The position numbers and the translations under genes were made by a program. A stretch of 25,689 bases of DNA, taken from Chloroflexota bacterium. Lineage in GTDB: Bacteria; Chloroflexota; Dehalococcoidia; Lucifugimonadales; JADFKI01. Of the stretch, positions 15,677 through 22,811 are shown one piece after another; positions within the stretch are counted from its first letter, which is position 1; the number at the start of each line of letters is the position of its first letter. The stretch is from assembly GCA_022565015.1 (NCBI GenBank), contig JADFKI010000014.1:1-25689 (forward strand), in the 5' to 3' direction. Below the pieces are notes generated by a model. It was not told the origin of the DNA, did not search any database, and saw only the letters and a program-made list of their open reading frames with translations.

Positions 15677-17317
15677 CTAGGGGAAGGTGAAGGTCGGGAA
15701 GACGAATGGCGTGATGATTAATATGAACGGAGTCGGCGTCGGCGTCTGAAAAATCACGAAAGTGATCTTTAATATTGGCGTCAGGTTGATAGGCGTCTGA
15801 CTGATCGCTAGCGGCGTGTTGGTCGCCGTGGGCGTGGGCGTATTTGTCGGCGTAGGCGCGGGGGTATTGGTAGGCGTCGGAGCCTGCGTATTCGTCGGGA
15901 TGAGCGCTGGAAGTATCACGGGCCCGCCGTCTATTATTATCTGCGTTAATTTGAGTAATGGAGTCAATCTGATTATTGGTGTTATCTTGATTACCCGCGC
16001 TGTATTGGTCGGCGTAGGCGTGTTGGTGGCCGCAGGCGGCGGAATTTCCGTTGCGGTCGGTGCAGGCGTGGCCGTTCTTGTAGGCGTCGGCGTATTCGTC
16101 TTCGTCGCGGTTGCCGTGGCAGGCGGCATACGCTGGAAGAAGACAGAAACGCTGCCATTGGTCGGGTCGGGCGTATCGTTGCGCAGCACCACGCGAAGCG
16201 TCACGTCTATATAGGCGTCGCCTACGGGAACACGGTACTCCCCCGTGGGCTCCGTAAGCTCTTCCTCCAGGAGCACCAGGGGCGCCCCCTCGTTTTCCAG
16301 CCCCTTGAGCACTGCGGGATCATCTTCGGCGACCTCCAGCTTCACAAGGAGTCCGTTGCCTGTGACATTCCATCCGAGCTGAATGAGAACAAAGCCGGGT
16401 TCCTTCACTACTACCTCGAAGTTTCGTTCCTGCTCCGGCGCCAGCTCGAAGTTACCGGCGAGGGGCTGTGCCACGGTAAGCGTTATTGGGCCCGCCGGCG
16501 TAGAAGGGATAGGGATGGCCGTCGCTTGCCCTTGAGACGGTGCGGCTACCTGCGCCGGCGCGGGCTCGTCCCCTCCGCGAGTCAGGACGACTACTATTGC
16601 GATCAAGGCTGCAATTCCCACGAAGACCCCTATGCCGGCGGGAATGGCCCACCTCGGCAGTCGCGGCGGCACCTCGAGCCTTCCCATCAACGTCGCTGGA
16701 GGCGCCGTACCCTGTGCCGGAGATGCCTGAATGGTAAAGCCCCTGGTGCGCGGCCGCCCTCTCAGTGGACGATTGTTCGCCACCACCGTCACCGTAACGG
16801 TCTGAGTCTTACCCGGAGCTATCCTGGCGGTGCGCTGAGAGTACGTGAAGCTGCTGTTTCCCTGGGGGTCGCTGCCCTCCAGAGTCACGGAAAGCTCCGC
16901 GTTGCCAGTGTTCGACAGCAGGACCGAGTAGCTGTGGCTGCCTCCTCTGGCCTGTTGAGGGTCTATTGTCGCTTCGAGCTCGTAGTAAGCGCCGACATCC
17001 AGCGCGCATTCAACGTCCACTGTCTGCGACGGGTCCTTGCGAGACGCGACCTTTACCGTGAATGGATATGTCTGCGCCAGCGCGGTGCCGTCCCGGGGGA
17101 CCGTTAGCTTGAGCTCGCTGGTGGACTGGTCGCCGGGGAATAGCGAAACGCTGCTTACCGACAGGTCTACCCAGCTCTCGTCCAGCCCGGCAATCTCGAC
17201 CGTGAACACGTCGACGACGCTTCCCGAGTTTCGAATGGAGATCGTTGTACTCGCATCCGATCCAGGATCGATCTTGAGCTGGTCCTCTGATACGGATATT
17301 TGGGCGAAGTCAGCCAT
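15677..17317 (-). CDS. Single-pass membrane protein with Ig-like N-domain and Thr/Pro-rich tail
   Basis: A 546-residue protein. Residues 1-215 look like two beta-sandwich modules of the NEW3/CARDB type (ISIRNSGSVVDVFTVEI, LTVPRDGTALAQTYPFTV, SVLLSNTGNAELSVTLEG). One membrane helix follows (about 223-246, WAIPAGIGVFVGIAALIAIVVVLT), then a second beta-rich domain (about 260-395) and a low-complexity tail from 397 with TNTPTPT units and unusual hydrophobic strands such as RVIKITPIIRLTPLLKLTQIII. No N-terminal signal peptide is visible. Arg residues before the helix suggest a cytoplasmic N-terminus and an external C-terminus. The tail is typical of Chloroflexota surface proteins. The function is unknown; a cell-surface or stalk role is a guess. 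The ribosome-binding site (AGGGA) is weak. Confidence 0.8.
   Translation of the reverse strand: MADFAQISVSEDQLKIDPGSDASTTISIRNSGSVVDVFTVEIAGLDESWVDLSVSSVSLFPGDQSTSELKLTVPRDGTALAQTYPFTVKVASRKDPSQTVDVECALDVGAYYELEATIDPQQARGGSHSYSVLLSNTGNAELSVTLEGSDPQGNSSFTYSQRTARIAPGKTQTVTVTVVANNRPLRGRPRTRGFTIQASPAQGTAPPATLMGRLEVPPRLPRWAIPAGIGVFVGIAALIAIVVVLTRGGDEPAPAQVAAPSQGQATAIPIPSTPAGPITLTVAQPLAGNFELAPEQERNFEVVVKEPGFVLIQLGWNVTGNGLLVKLEVAEDDPAVLKGLENEGAPLVLLEEELTEPTGEYRVPVGDAYIDVTLRVVLRNDTPDPTNGSVSVFFQRMPPATATATKTNTPTPTRTATPAPTATEIPPPAATNTPTPTNTARVIKITPIIRLTPLLKLTQIIIDGGPVILPALIPTNTQAPTPTNTPAPTPTNTPTPTATNTPLAISQTPINLTPILKITFVIFQTPTPTPFILIITPFVFPTFTFP
15812..16120. repeat. Degenerate repeats encoding Thr-Pro-Asn-rich tail segments
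   Basis: Within the membrane-protein gene, two blocks (about 15998-16120 and 15812-15895) consist of repeated GGCGTNGGCG/TTGGTCGGC words on the plus strand, encoding TPTPTNTPAPT-like protein repeats on the minus strand. Such tracts tend to expand or contract by slippage. Apparent open frames on the plus strand here (Val/Gly-rich) are products of the repeat. Confidence 0.8.
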
Positions 17318-17375
17318 GCTGTCCCTGGGTGATCGAATCGAAGCTCATCTTTAGCTTACACGAGGTCGGACTAAG

Positions 17376-17495
17376 AGCTTATCCGAAAACTGCCACGAAT
17401 GGTTCGACAAGCTCACCACGAACGGGCAATCTTCCGTTCGTCCTGAGCACTGTCGAAGGACCGTGAAACGTCAATTTATGGTTTTCGGATAGGCT
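17376..17495. mobile_element. MITE-like inverted-repeat element with CTAAG target duplication
   Basis: A 120-base non-coding element between flanking CTAAG repeats (17371-17375 and 17496-17500). Its ends are AGCTTATCCGAAAAC (17376-17390) and GTTTTCGGATAGGCT (17481-17495), matching as inverted repeats at 14 of 15 positions. Inside is a nested palindrome with a perfect ACGAACGG/CCGTTCGT stem (17418-17425/17434-17441), extended by TTCGACAAGCTC/GAGCACTGTCGAA with mismatches. That core resembles dispersed palindromes of the CGTTCGTCCTGAGC type seen in many environmental genomes. No open frame is present. It lies between the promoter region of the membrane-protein gene and the DCC gene. Confidence 0.78.
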
Positions 17496-17582
17496 CTAAG
17501 TCAGGTTTCGTCCAGGGTGGAATATACATCAAGGTGTAGACTCTATTCAATGGCCTAAGTAATCTGGGTAACCTGGATTCAC

Positions 17583-17981
17583 ATGTCCGTAAATTGTACA
17601 AAGTACGAAAGACTCAGGCTCTACTACGACGGAGAGTGCAATCTCTGCGTGAAGACGGTCTCCGTCCTGTCCAGGATGGACCTGCGTAAACGGGTGCGAT
17701 GGATCGCCTACCAAACGCTCCAAGAGCCTCCCGCCGGACTGGGGTGGCGGGACCTGGAAAGGAGCGTCTATCTGGAAGGCGACGATGGGCGCCTTCACGA
17801 AGGATTCTATGCCTTCAGGGCGCTCTCTATGTTGCTTCCGCCGCTGCTCCCCATCGCACCGGCCCTGTGGTTGCCGGGAGTCGCCAAGATCGGCTCGGCC
17901 GTGTATCGACTTATCGCGAGAAACCGAGCGAAGATTCTGGGCGGCTGCCGCCTCGCCGACAACCGGCCGGACGACGCGTAA
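17583..17981 (+). CDS. DCC-family thiol-disulfide protein (DUF393)
   Basis: A 132-residue protein opening with RLRLYYDGECNLCVKTV, the Asp-x-x-Cys-x-x-Cys signature of the DCC family (Cys19, Cys22). A middle block, RVRWIAYQTLQEP, resembles the family's Asp/Gln-rich segment, and GFYAFRALSMLLPPLLPIAPALWLPGVAKIGSAVYRLIARNR is the usual hydrophobic pair of helices, perhaps membrane associated. A final GGCRLAD matches the common C-terminal C-x-L. The family is predicted to be a thioredoxin-like thiol oxidoreductase without a well established substrate. ATG 17583 has no strong ribosome-binding site. A MITE-like element lies about 80 bases upstream. Confidence 0.88.
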   Translation: MSVNCTKYERLRLYYDGECNLCVKTVSVLSRMDLRKRVRWIAYQTLQEPPAGLGWRDLERSVYLEGDDGRLHEGFYAFRALSMLLPPLLPIAPALWLPGVAKIGSAVYRLIARNRAKILGGCRLADNRPDDA

Positions 17982-18111
17982 GCTACCTTTACGTAGGCGC
18001 CGCATGGCCCGAATTTCCCTAGAGCTTTCGTACTCCCACGCGGCACGTAGCCCAGTCGAGACAAGACTGCTAACATGTAGCCCGATGCCAAGTCTCATAC
18101 GGAGGTCGCTC

Positions 18112-18693
18112 ATGGTTAGTCCCACCGATCCAAACAAAGTGCTCATGACAGGTGAGAACTCGTTCATTCGGCTCCAACTTGAAGAGGGCGGTCCCCAGCT
18201 AACGCGCACAAGCCATTGGCGAGTGCTGCTGTCCCCCGGCGGCCCGGGCCACGTGCTGTTTATCAAGAGCGACATAACCAATGACCAGGTGCGGATCTAC
18301 ACCGACAATATCGCCATGACCAGGTGGCTTCAGGACCAGATCGAGTCTTTTCTTTTTCCTCCGTTCAGCGACCAGGATATGCCCGTTATCGACGCGCTGT
18401 TCTCCAGGTCCGGAGACCACAATACCTTCTGGTCCGAGACCGTCGAGTCGGAGGAGGACACTGTAGTGCTCACCTGGTACGACTTCGAGGAGCCGTACGT
18501 GCTTCGGATTGAACCAGGCGCCGTCGAGGGTCGACCTCATGGCGTCTATAGCTGCTTCCTGCCGGCGAAGAGAGCCCAGCTAACGATGAACGGAATGGCT
18601 GCAAAAGGACGGCCATTTCCGGAGACGCGCGGCGACAGGCGGAGCAGCACGGCGTGTCTGGCATGGTCCGAGACCTGGGTCACGCCCTATTAA
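18112..18693 (+). CDS. Conserved-looking protein of unknown function
   Basis: A 193-residue protein I do not recognise. The start ATG 18112 (MVSPTDPNKVLMTGEN) is supported by GGAGGT five bases upstream. An extended -10-like TGCTAACAT lies at 18068-18076. The open frame extends upstream past the DCC gene, but that part is not expected to be translated. The sequence is rich in beta strands and aromatic residues (HWRVLLSPGGPGHVLFIKSD, VVLTWYDFEEPYVLRIEPG, GVYSCFLPAKRAQLTMNG) with no signal peptide or membrane helix. A small soluble beta-barrel or lipocalin-like fold is a guess from strand content only. It is 130 bases after the DCC gene on the same strand. Confidence 0.7.
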   Translation: MVSPTDPNKVLMTGENSFIRLQLEEGGPQLTRTSHWRVLLSPGGPGHVLFIKSDITNDQVRIYTDNIAMTRWLQDQIESFLFPPFSDQDMPVIDALFSRSGDHNTFWSETVESEEDTVVLTWYDFEEPYVLRIEPGAVEGRPHGVYSCFLPAKRAQLTMNGMAAKGRPFPETRGDRRSSTACLAWSETWVTPY

Positions 18694-18805
18694 TAGCTGG
18701 TCCCTTGGTTGGCCGTTTCTCGGTGGGACGCAAGGAGTTTATGGTTGCGCGCCTCAATGCGATCGAGTCAAACGAACCTGCCGCTATGAAGAGCATTCGA
18801 CGTTA

Positions 18806-19219
18806 TCACAGGGCCGCGACTGCCTTGATCTCGACCAGGAACTCTTCTCTCGCGAGGCCGCTAATCACGAGAAGCGTCGACGTGGGAAAGTCTCCCCTGG
18901 GAAAGATTTCGTCGAAGATGGCGCCGCGTGCGTCGATGTATGGCTGCACCGACTCCCGGCCAACGAGATATATCGTGAACTCCAGCACGTTGCTGAAACC
19001 CGCGCCCAGGCCTTTCAAAATCGCCTCCAGGTTTGAAAAGACCTGCCGGGTCTGAGCGGCGACGTCGCCCTGGCCGACGATGTTGCCCTCCGCATCGACC
19101 GCCACCTGCCCGGCGATGAACGCCAGTTCGTCGCATTTTACCCTCACCGCCAACGAGTAGGGGGCAATCGGTCTTGGAGCGCCCTCGGGATTGACGGTCT
19201 GCCTTTGAACGTCTGCCAT
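18806..19219 (-). CDS. RidA/YjgF-family protein lacking the usual catalytic Arg
   Basis: Rid proteins hydrolyse reactive enamines/imines such as 2-aminoacrylate and 2-aminocrotonate made by PLP dehydratases. The 137-residue protein has APRPIAPYSLAVRV, ELAFIAGQVAVDAEGNIVGQGDVAAQTRQVFSNLEAIL and FTIYLVGRESVQPYIDARGAIFDEIFP, clearly the YjgF fold. The segment FPTSTLLVISGL aligns with F-P-A-R-S-x-V-x-V-x-x-L of RidA, so the catalytic Arg (Arg105 in E. coli) is Ser114 here. That places it with Rid subgroups not known to share the classical deaminase activity. ATG 19219 is fixed by GGAGG six bases upstream. It diverges from a threonine dehydratase-like gene across 75 bases. Confidence 0.92.
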   Translation of the reverse strand: MADVQRQTVNPEGAPRPIAPYSLAVRVKCDELAFIAGQVAVDAEGNIVGQGDVAAQTRQVFSNLEAILKGLGAGFSNVLEFTIYLVGRESVQPYIDARGAIFDEIFPRGDFPTSTLLVISGLAREEFLVEIKAVAAL

Positions 19220-19282
19220 GTGTTTCCTCCATTGGGCCGCGGATGTAAGATGAGGCGAAGGATACCACACTGAGAATAGGTC

Positions 19283-19288
19283 TAGAAT
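19283..19288 (+). promoter_or_regulatory. -10 element very close to the dehydratase start (likely leaderless mRNA)
   Basis: TAGAAT (5 of 6 to TATAAT) ends six bases before ATG 19295. A transcript starting at the usual distance would begin at or next to the ATG. No Shine-Dalgarno sequence precedes that ATG, which fits leaderless translation. No clear -35 is seen. Confidence 0.5.
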
Positions 19289-19294
19289 GCCGCG

Positions 19295-20242
19295 ATGAGA
19301 ACGATAGGACTGGACGAAATTTCGGCCGCGCAAGAGGTGATATTCGGGAGGCTTCACCGTACGCCCATCATGCGGTCCACGTATCTTGGAGACCGCATTG
19401 GCGCGAACCTCTTCTTCAAGCTGGAGATGGTCCAGAGGACCGGCTCCTTCAAACCAAGGGGCGTCCTTAACAACATGCATCACCTTAGCGACGAGGAGAA
19501 GGCACGGGGCGTGATCTCGCTGTCTTCCGGCAACCATGCCCAGGCCCTGAGCTACGTCGCGGGCACCCTGGGCATTCCCTCGGTCATCGTCATGCCGGCC
19601 AATGCGGTCAAGAGCAAGCTGGAGGCCACGAAAGGCTACGGCGGCGAAGTCGTGCAGACCGAAGACGACCTCCTTGAGACCGCGCTCCGTATTCAGAAGG
19701 AACGCGACCTGACTCTCGTACATCCCTTCGATCACCCCATGACGATTGCGGGCACGGGCACGTTGGGCATGGAAATCCTGGAGGACGTCGCCGACGTAGA
19801 CATGGTCGTCGCCGGAATAGGCGGCGGCGGACTGATCTCAGGTGTGGCGGCCGCGGTGAAGCTCACCAGGCCGGGGGCGAAGGTCATCGGCGTCGAGCCG
19901 GTGGGGGCGCCGGGAATGACAGAGAGCCTGCGAGAGAACAGGCCGGTCCATCTGGACAGCCTGAACACCATCGCCGACGGCCTGGCGGCGCCCTTCGTCG
20001 GGGAGCACAATCTGGCCCACGTCCAGGCGTTCGTGGACGACGTGGTGCTGGTTACCGACGACGAGATAGTCGAGGCCATGAAGCTGATTTTGGAGAGGTG
20101 CAAGGTGCTGGCGGAGCCCGCGGCGGCTTCCACGCTGGCGGCGCTGCTGTCCGGCAAAGTCAACGTGCCTGCGGGAGCCAACGTAGTCTGCGTGCTCAGC
20201 GGCGGCAACATAGACGCGGAGCGGCTCAAGACGCTCTTCTAG
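19295..20242 (+). CDS. Threonine/serine dehydratase-like PLP enzyme
   Basis: A fold-type II PLP enzyme of 315 residues. RTGSFKPRGVLNN carries the PLP lysine (Lys53), SLSSGNHAQALSYVA is the substrate loop, VVAGIGGGGLISGVAAA (from about 171) binds the PLP phosphate, and the protein ends with VVCVLSGGNIDAERL. It lacks the C-terminal ACT-like regulatory domain of biosynthetic IlvA, so it is the short catabolic/TdcB type; serine racemase-like or 3-hydroxyaspartate-type activity is an alternative. Products would be 2-oxobutyrate or pyruvate through enamine intermediates, which suits the divergent RidA-like neighbour. Start ATG 19295 lacks a ribosome-binding site and sits just after a -10 element. 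Confidence 0.92.
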   Translation: MRTIGLDEISAAQEVIFGRLHRTPIMRSTYLGDRIGANLFFKLEMVQRTGSFKPRGVLNNMHHLSDEEKARGVISLSSGNHAQALSYVAGTLGIPSVIVMPANAVKSKLEATKGYGGEVVQTEDDLLETALRIQKERDLTLVHPFDHPMTIAGTGTLGMEILEDVADVDMVVAGIGGGGLISGVAAAVKLTRPGAKVIGVEPVGAPGMTESLRENRPVHLDSLNTIADGLAAPFVGEHNLAHVQAFVDDVVLVTDDEIVEAMKLILERCKVLAEPAAASTLAALLSGKVNVPAGANVVCVLSGGNIDAERLKTLF

Positions 20243-20296
20243 CTTTTTCCAACCACCCCAAGGCCTTCCAGGTATCAATGGCGGCAGGCTAAATAA

Positions 20297-20719
20297 CTAA
20301 CGGATAAGGCCGTACACGCGTTCCGGACGCACCAGGACGACGACCGCGTCCTGTCTGACCATGGCTTCGTCGTACTCCTCCCAGTCCGGATGCTCGGCAT
20401 CGCCGCAGGCCCGATACGCCTCGCGCAGCATTACCCTGAGCTCTTCGGCGTCAGTGTTGCGTGCGTCGAAGAGCTGCGCCGTGCCCTCGATGACGGCGTA
20501 GCTTCGCCAGTCGTCCGTTACGGCCAGCACCGTGCAGTGCGGGTCCCGCCTGAGGTTTCTTACCTTGGCAGAGCTGCCTCGCACGGAGACGAACACCGCC
20601 TGGTCTCGGTACGCGCCGCAGACGACGATGCTGCTGTGCGTGGCGCCGTTGGGCCTTCGGGTGCCGATAACGCCTCGGTGGTGAGTCTCCAGAAATGGCC
20701 TGACGTCTTCGAATTCCAT
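20297..20719 (-). CDS. PPOX-class (F420/FMN split-barrel) oxidoreductase
   Basis: A 140-residue split-barrel flavin/F420-binding protein. Typical blocks are VRPFLETHHRGVIGTRRPNGATHSSIV, SVRGSSAKVRNLRRDPHCTVLAV, and YAVIEGTAQLFD, plus HPDWEEYDEAMVRQDAVVVLVRPERVYG. This pattern matches small proteins annotated as PPOX-class F420-dependent oxidoreductases (Rv1155-like), which would suggest the cell makes F420; FMN or heme binding is also possible. ATG 20719 has AGGAGA about nine bases upstream. It is the last gene of a three-gene minus-strand set, 24 bases after the Nudix stop. Confidence 0.87.
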   Translation of the reverse strand: MEFEDVRPFLETHHRGVIGTRRPNGATHSSIVVCGAYRDQAVFVSVRGSSAKVRNLRRDPHCTVLAVTDDWRSYAVIEGTAQLFDARNTDAEELRVMLREAYRACGDAEHPDWEEYDEAMVRQDAVVVLVRPERVYGLIR

Positions 20720-20743
20720 GGCGGTCTCTCTCCTGTTACGTGC

Positions 20744-21232
20744 TCACTTGACGAAGGGAATTTCACTGTGGGCGAGCGTGTCCTGGATGAGGATTAGCTG
20801 CGATACCAGAGTATCCGGAGGCAAGTCGTCCGTTGGAAAGTAGCCGATGTCGGTGCTCTCATCTGAGATGCGTAACTCGCCGGATAGGCGTCTACACTCG
20901 AAGAGCAATGTGACGTAATGGACCAAGCTGCCGTCGGGGTATCTAAAGATGCAGTAGGCTGGGTCCGAGTACACGCCTACGAATCGGACTATCTCGACGT
21001 GAAGGTTCGTCTCCTCCAGCACCTCTCGGACAGCCCCCTGCTCAACCGTCTCTCCGGGGTCGACCTTGCCGCCGGGCAGCTCCCAGAACCCGACGTCCGC
21101 GCGCCTTTGCAGCAGTACGTGGCCCTGCTCGTTGAATACGATGCCGTTGGTGCCCACGGCTATAGAATCGGGCTCGCGATATATCGGTGCCCCCGTCGCA
21201 TCATAGTATTTCGGCTCCTGGTTATCCAACAT
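20744..21232 (-). CDS. Nudix hydrolase
   Basis: A 162-residue Nudix-fold pyrophosphohydrolase. The Nudix box runs from Gly55 to Leu77 (GKVDPGETVEQGAVREVLEE, then TNL): G-x5-E-x7-R-E-x2-E-E, with Asn in place of the usual last Gly. The core is preceded by VGTNGIVFNEQGHVLLQRRADVGFWELPG. Likely substrates are nucleoside diphosphates linked to another moiety; the exact one is not visible. ATG 21232 has only a weak TAGGG upstream, and it lies 12 bases after the methyltransferase stop, so coupling is likely. Confidence 0.9.
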   Translation of the reverse strand: MLDNQEPKYYDATGAPIYREPDSIAVGTNGIVFNEQGHVLLQRRADVGFWELPGGKVDPGETVEQGAVREVLEETNLHVEIVRFVGVYSDPAYCIFRYPDGSLVHYVTLLFECRRLSGELRISDESTDIGYFPTDDLPPDTLVSQLILIQDTLAHSEIPFVK

Positions 21233-21244
21233 CTGGTGTTAACC

Positions 21245-21880
21245 CTACCGTGCGGCTAAGAAATTTGAAACTCTCGCGACGCCCACGATGTTCGGTATCG
21301 TCACCGGAAGCCCCACCGAGAGGTCGAAGGAACGTATCTCGACCGAATCGAAGCCGGCGTTTCTGATGCTGGCCGTGAGGTCGCGGTTGAGGTTACACCC
21401 AGTCGTCGCGAATTTCCAGAGCGGATTGAGCTTGTTCTGCCACCAGTGTCCTCGTCGCCTGGGGGAGACAACGTGCTCGTAGAAATAGAAAGCTCCCCCT
21501 GGCCTGAGCACGCGTCGCGCCTCGCCGACGACTCGGTCGTGATCGTCCACCATGCACAAGACCAGCGTCGTCACGACGCAATCGAAGCTCTCGTCGGGAA
21601 AGGGCAGGTCCTCGGCCGGCTGCAGGACGATTTCGGCATCCCTGCGGTGCCTTGAGATATTCCGCTTCAGCTTCCTGGCCATGTGAGGGTCCGGCTCGAT
21701 GAACGTCAGCCTTGCGTGGGCCGGATAATAGGCCAGATTGGCTCCCGTCCCGCCTCCGATTTCGAGGACGTCGCCCCACGTTCTGCCCGCCGTTTCCGTG
21801 CGGTACGGGGCCACGCGGCCCTCGACTCCGGCGTTCAGCAGATCGTACCACGCGGCGAACAGCCACTTTCCCAGACTCAA
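21245..21880 (-). CDS. Class I methyltransferase (METTL7/PmtA-like)
   Basis: A 211-residue SAM-dependent methyltransferase. Motif I is VLEIGGGTGANLAYY, followed by LTFIEPDPHMARKL, the LPFPDESFDCVVTTLVLCMVDD block, RRVLRPGGAFYFYEHV and a C-terminal NKLNPLWKFATTGCNLNRDLTASIRNAGF signature seen in METTL7-like and phosphatidylethanolamine-type methyltransferases. The N-terminal MSLGKWLFAAWYDLLNAG may be a membrane-associating helix. The start is TTG 21880, with GAGGG about seven bases upstream; a nearby ATG is out of frame. First gene of the set methyltransferase-Nudix-PPOX. Substrate (lipid or small thiol) is not resolved. Confidence 0.88.
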   Translation of the reverse strand: MSLGKWLFAAWYDLLNAGVEGRVAPYRTETAGRTWGDVLEIGGGTGANLAYYPAHARLTFIEPDPHMARKLKRNISRHRRDAEIVLQPAEDLPFPDESFDCVVTTLVLCMVDDHDRVVGEARRVLRPGGAFYFYEHVVSPRRRGHWWQNKLNPLWKFATTGCNLNRDLTASIRNAGFDSVEIRSFDLSVGLPVTIPNIVGVARVSNFLAAR

Positions 21881-22207
21881 TCGTTGTCCCTCATTTCGGA
21901 TTGACCCAATGCCCCTGCGTACGATGGTAGTCTGTTAACTGCCACATTGTAAACCGCCCTTGCACGGGGTCCCCAGAGATTCGATGTCCTCCGATCCTTC
22001 TGACTTATTACTGCCTAAGTCGTGGCGGAACCCTTTTAATGTTGCGATTTGAACGTGGTCTGCTCGCTCGAGAAAGGTTGGAGGCGCATTAAACTGGCAT
22101 GCATTTAGTAGTACTTGACACGCTTCTCCATTTTGGTATTAACTCCTGTTCAAAATCAGCTAACAACCAGTTCGAGCGTTTACGAGTTGGTTCAGGACAA
22201 AACTGTC
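21881..22207. other. Intergenic region upstream of the lipoprotein gene
   Basis: About 330 bases between divergent genes, with no credible gene. The short frame starting ATG 22099 has no family features. It contains the promoter candidate at 22115-22142. AT content is higher than in the flanking operons. No hairpin terminator or RNA gene is seen. Confidence 0.6.
22115..22142 (+). promoter_or_regulatory. Candidate sigma-70-type promoter of the lipoprotein gene
   Basis: TTGACA (22115-22120, perfect -35) and TATTAA (22137-22142, 4 of 6 to the -10 consensus) with 16-base spacing. The transcript would start near 22150, about 58 bases ahead of the GTG at 22208. Confidence 0.5.
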
Positions 22208-22744
22208 GTGAAGATACCAGATATGATGGGACTCGTCCCAGCTCTAGCATCCTCACTGTTGGCCACACTTGCACTACTTGGCTGTGGCACGGAGCTTGGG
22301 CGGATCACATTCGCGGACGTCGGCTCAGCCGAGACCGAGCTAGCTCTTGATTCCGGCAAGCCGGTGGATTTCTGGACCGACCTCGACCTAACTCTGGACA
22401 AGGATATAACTCTCGCCGGGTCCATAATGGCAGACGCGGAATTCGGCCTCGAATATACGATTGCCCTGTACCAGGGCGGCGAGCTGGTCAAGCGCGTGTC
22501 CTGTGACCCGTTCGACATCAGCTCGTTCGATATCAGCACAAAGTTCAAGTCGATAAGAACTTCGATAAGGGCCACCCGGTCGTTCAGATATCTTGGCAAA
22601 ATGAGATGTTCGACTACGCTGCCAAGTTCCGGACCAACAAAAGTGGAGGCCGTATTGGCAACCGTTGACCCCACCGATAGGTCTGTGGCGGAGATGCCGG
22701 ACTACTTCAAACTCGTCGCCGCAGACCTTGTTATCAAGCAGTAA
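22208..22744 (+). CDS. Predicted lipoprotein of unknown function
   Basis: A 178-residue protein with a signal II peptide: VKIPDMMGLVPALASSLLATLALLGC, lipobox ALLGC with the modifiable Cys at residue 26. The GTG start at 22208 gives a proper short basic n-region, with AGGA upstream, and is preferred to a longer in-frame TTG at 22115, which overlaps the -35. After the Cys the protein is beta-rich (DFWTDLDLTLDKDITLAGS, YTIALYQGGELVKRVSCDP, FRYLGKMRCSTTLPSSGPTKVEAVLATV) with two further Cys that could pair. I do not recognise a family. It lies 67 bases ahead of a polytopic membrane-protein gene, so both may act at the envelope together. Confidence 0.78.
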   Translation: MKIPDMMGLVPALASSLLATLALLGCGTELGRITFADVGSAETELALDSGKPVDFWTDLDLTLDKDITLAGSIMADAEFGLEYTIALYQGGELVKRVSCDPFDISSFDISTKFKSIRTSIRATRSFRYLGKMRCSTTLPSSGPTKVEAVLATVDPTDRSVAEMPDYFKLVAADLVIKQ

Positions 22745-22811
22745 TTACAAGTTATTTCGATCTCCCCAGCTTAATTGTCATCACGCCCGATGCCGATGAG
22801 GACGATCCCCG

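Noticed and set aside
15812..16120. The regularly repeated GGCGTNGGCG words as a CRISPR array
   Set aside because: There are no unique spacers of constant length, and the repeat encodes a low-complexity protein tail.
15816..16214. A Val/Gly-rich 132-residue plus-strand frame
   Set aside because: It is the reverse reading of the Thr-Pro repeats in the membrane-protein gene.
18654..19055. A 133-residue plus-strand frame over the RidA-like gene
   Set aside because: It runs antisense through conserved RidA codons, and the RidA frame has a strong ribosome-binding site.
19220..19735. A long upstream extension of the RidA-like frame
   Set aside because: It would be antisense to the dehydratase; the GGAGG before ATG 19219 sets the true start.
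22099..22350. An 83-residue frame starting at ATG 22099
   Set aside because: It overlaps the lipoprotein signal-peptide coding region in another frame, and the lipobox supports the other frame.
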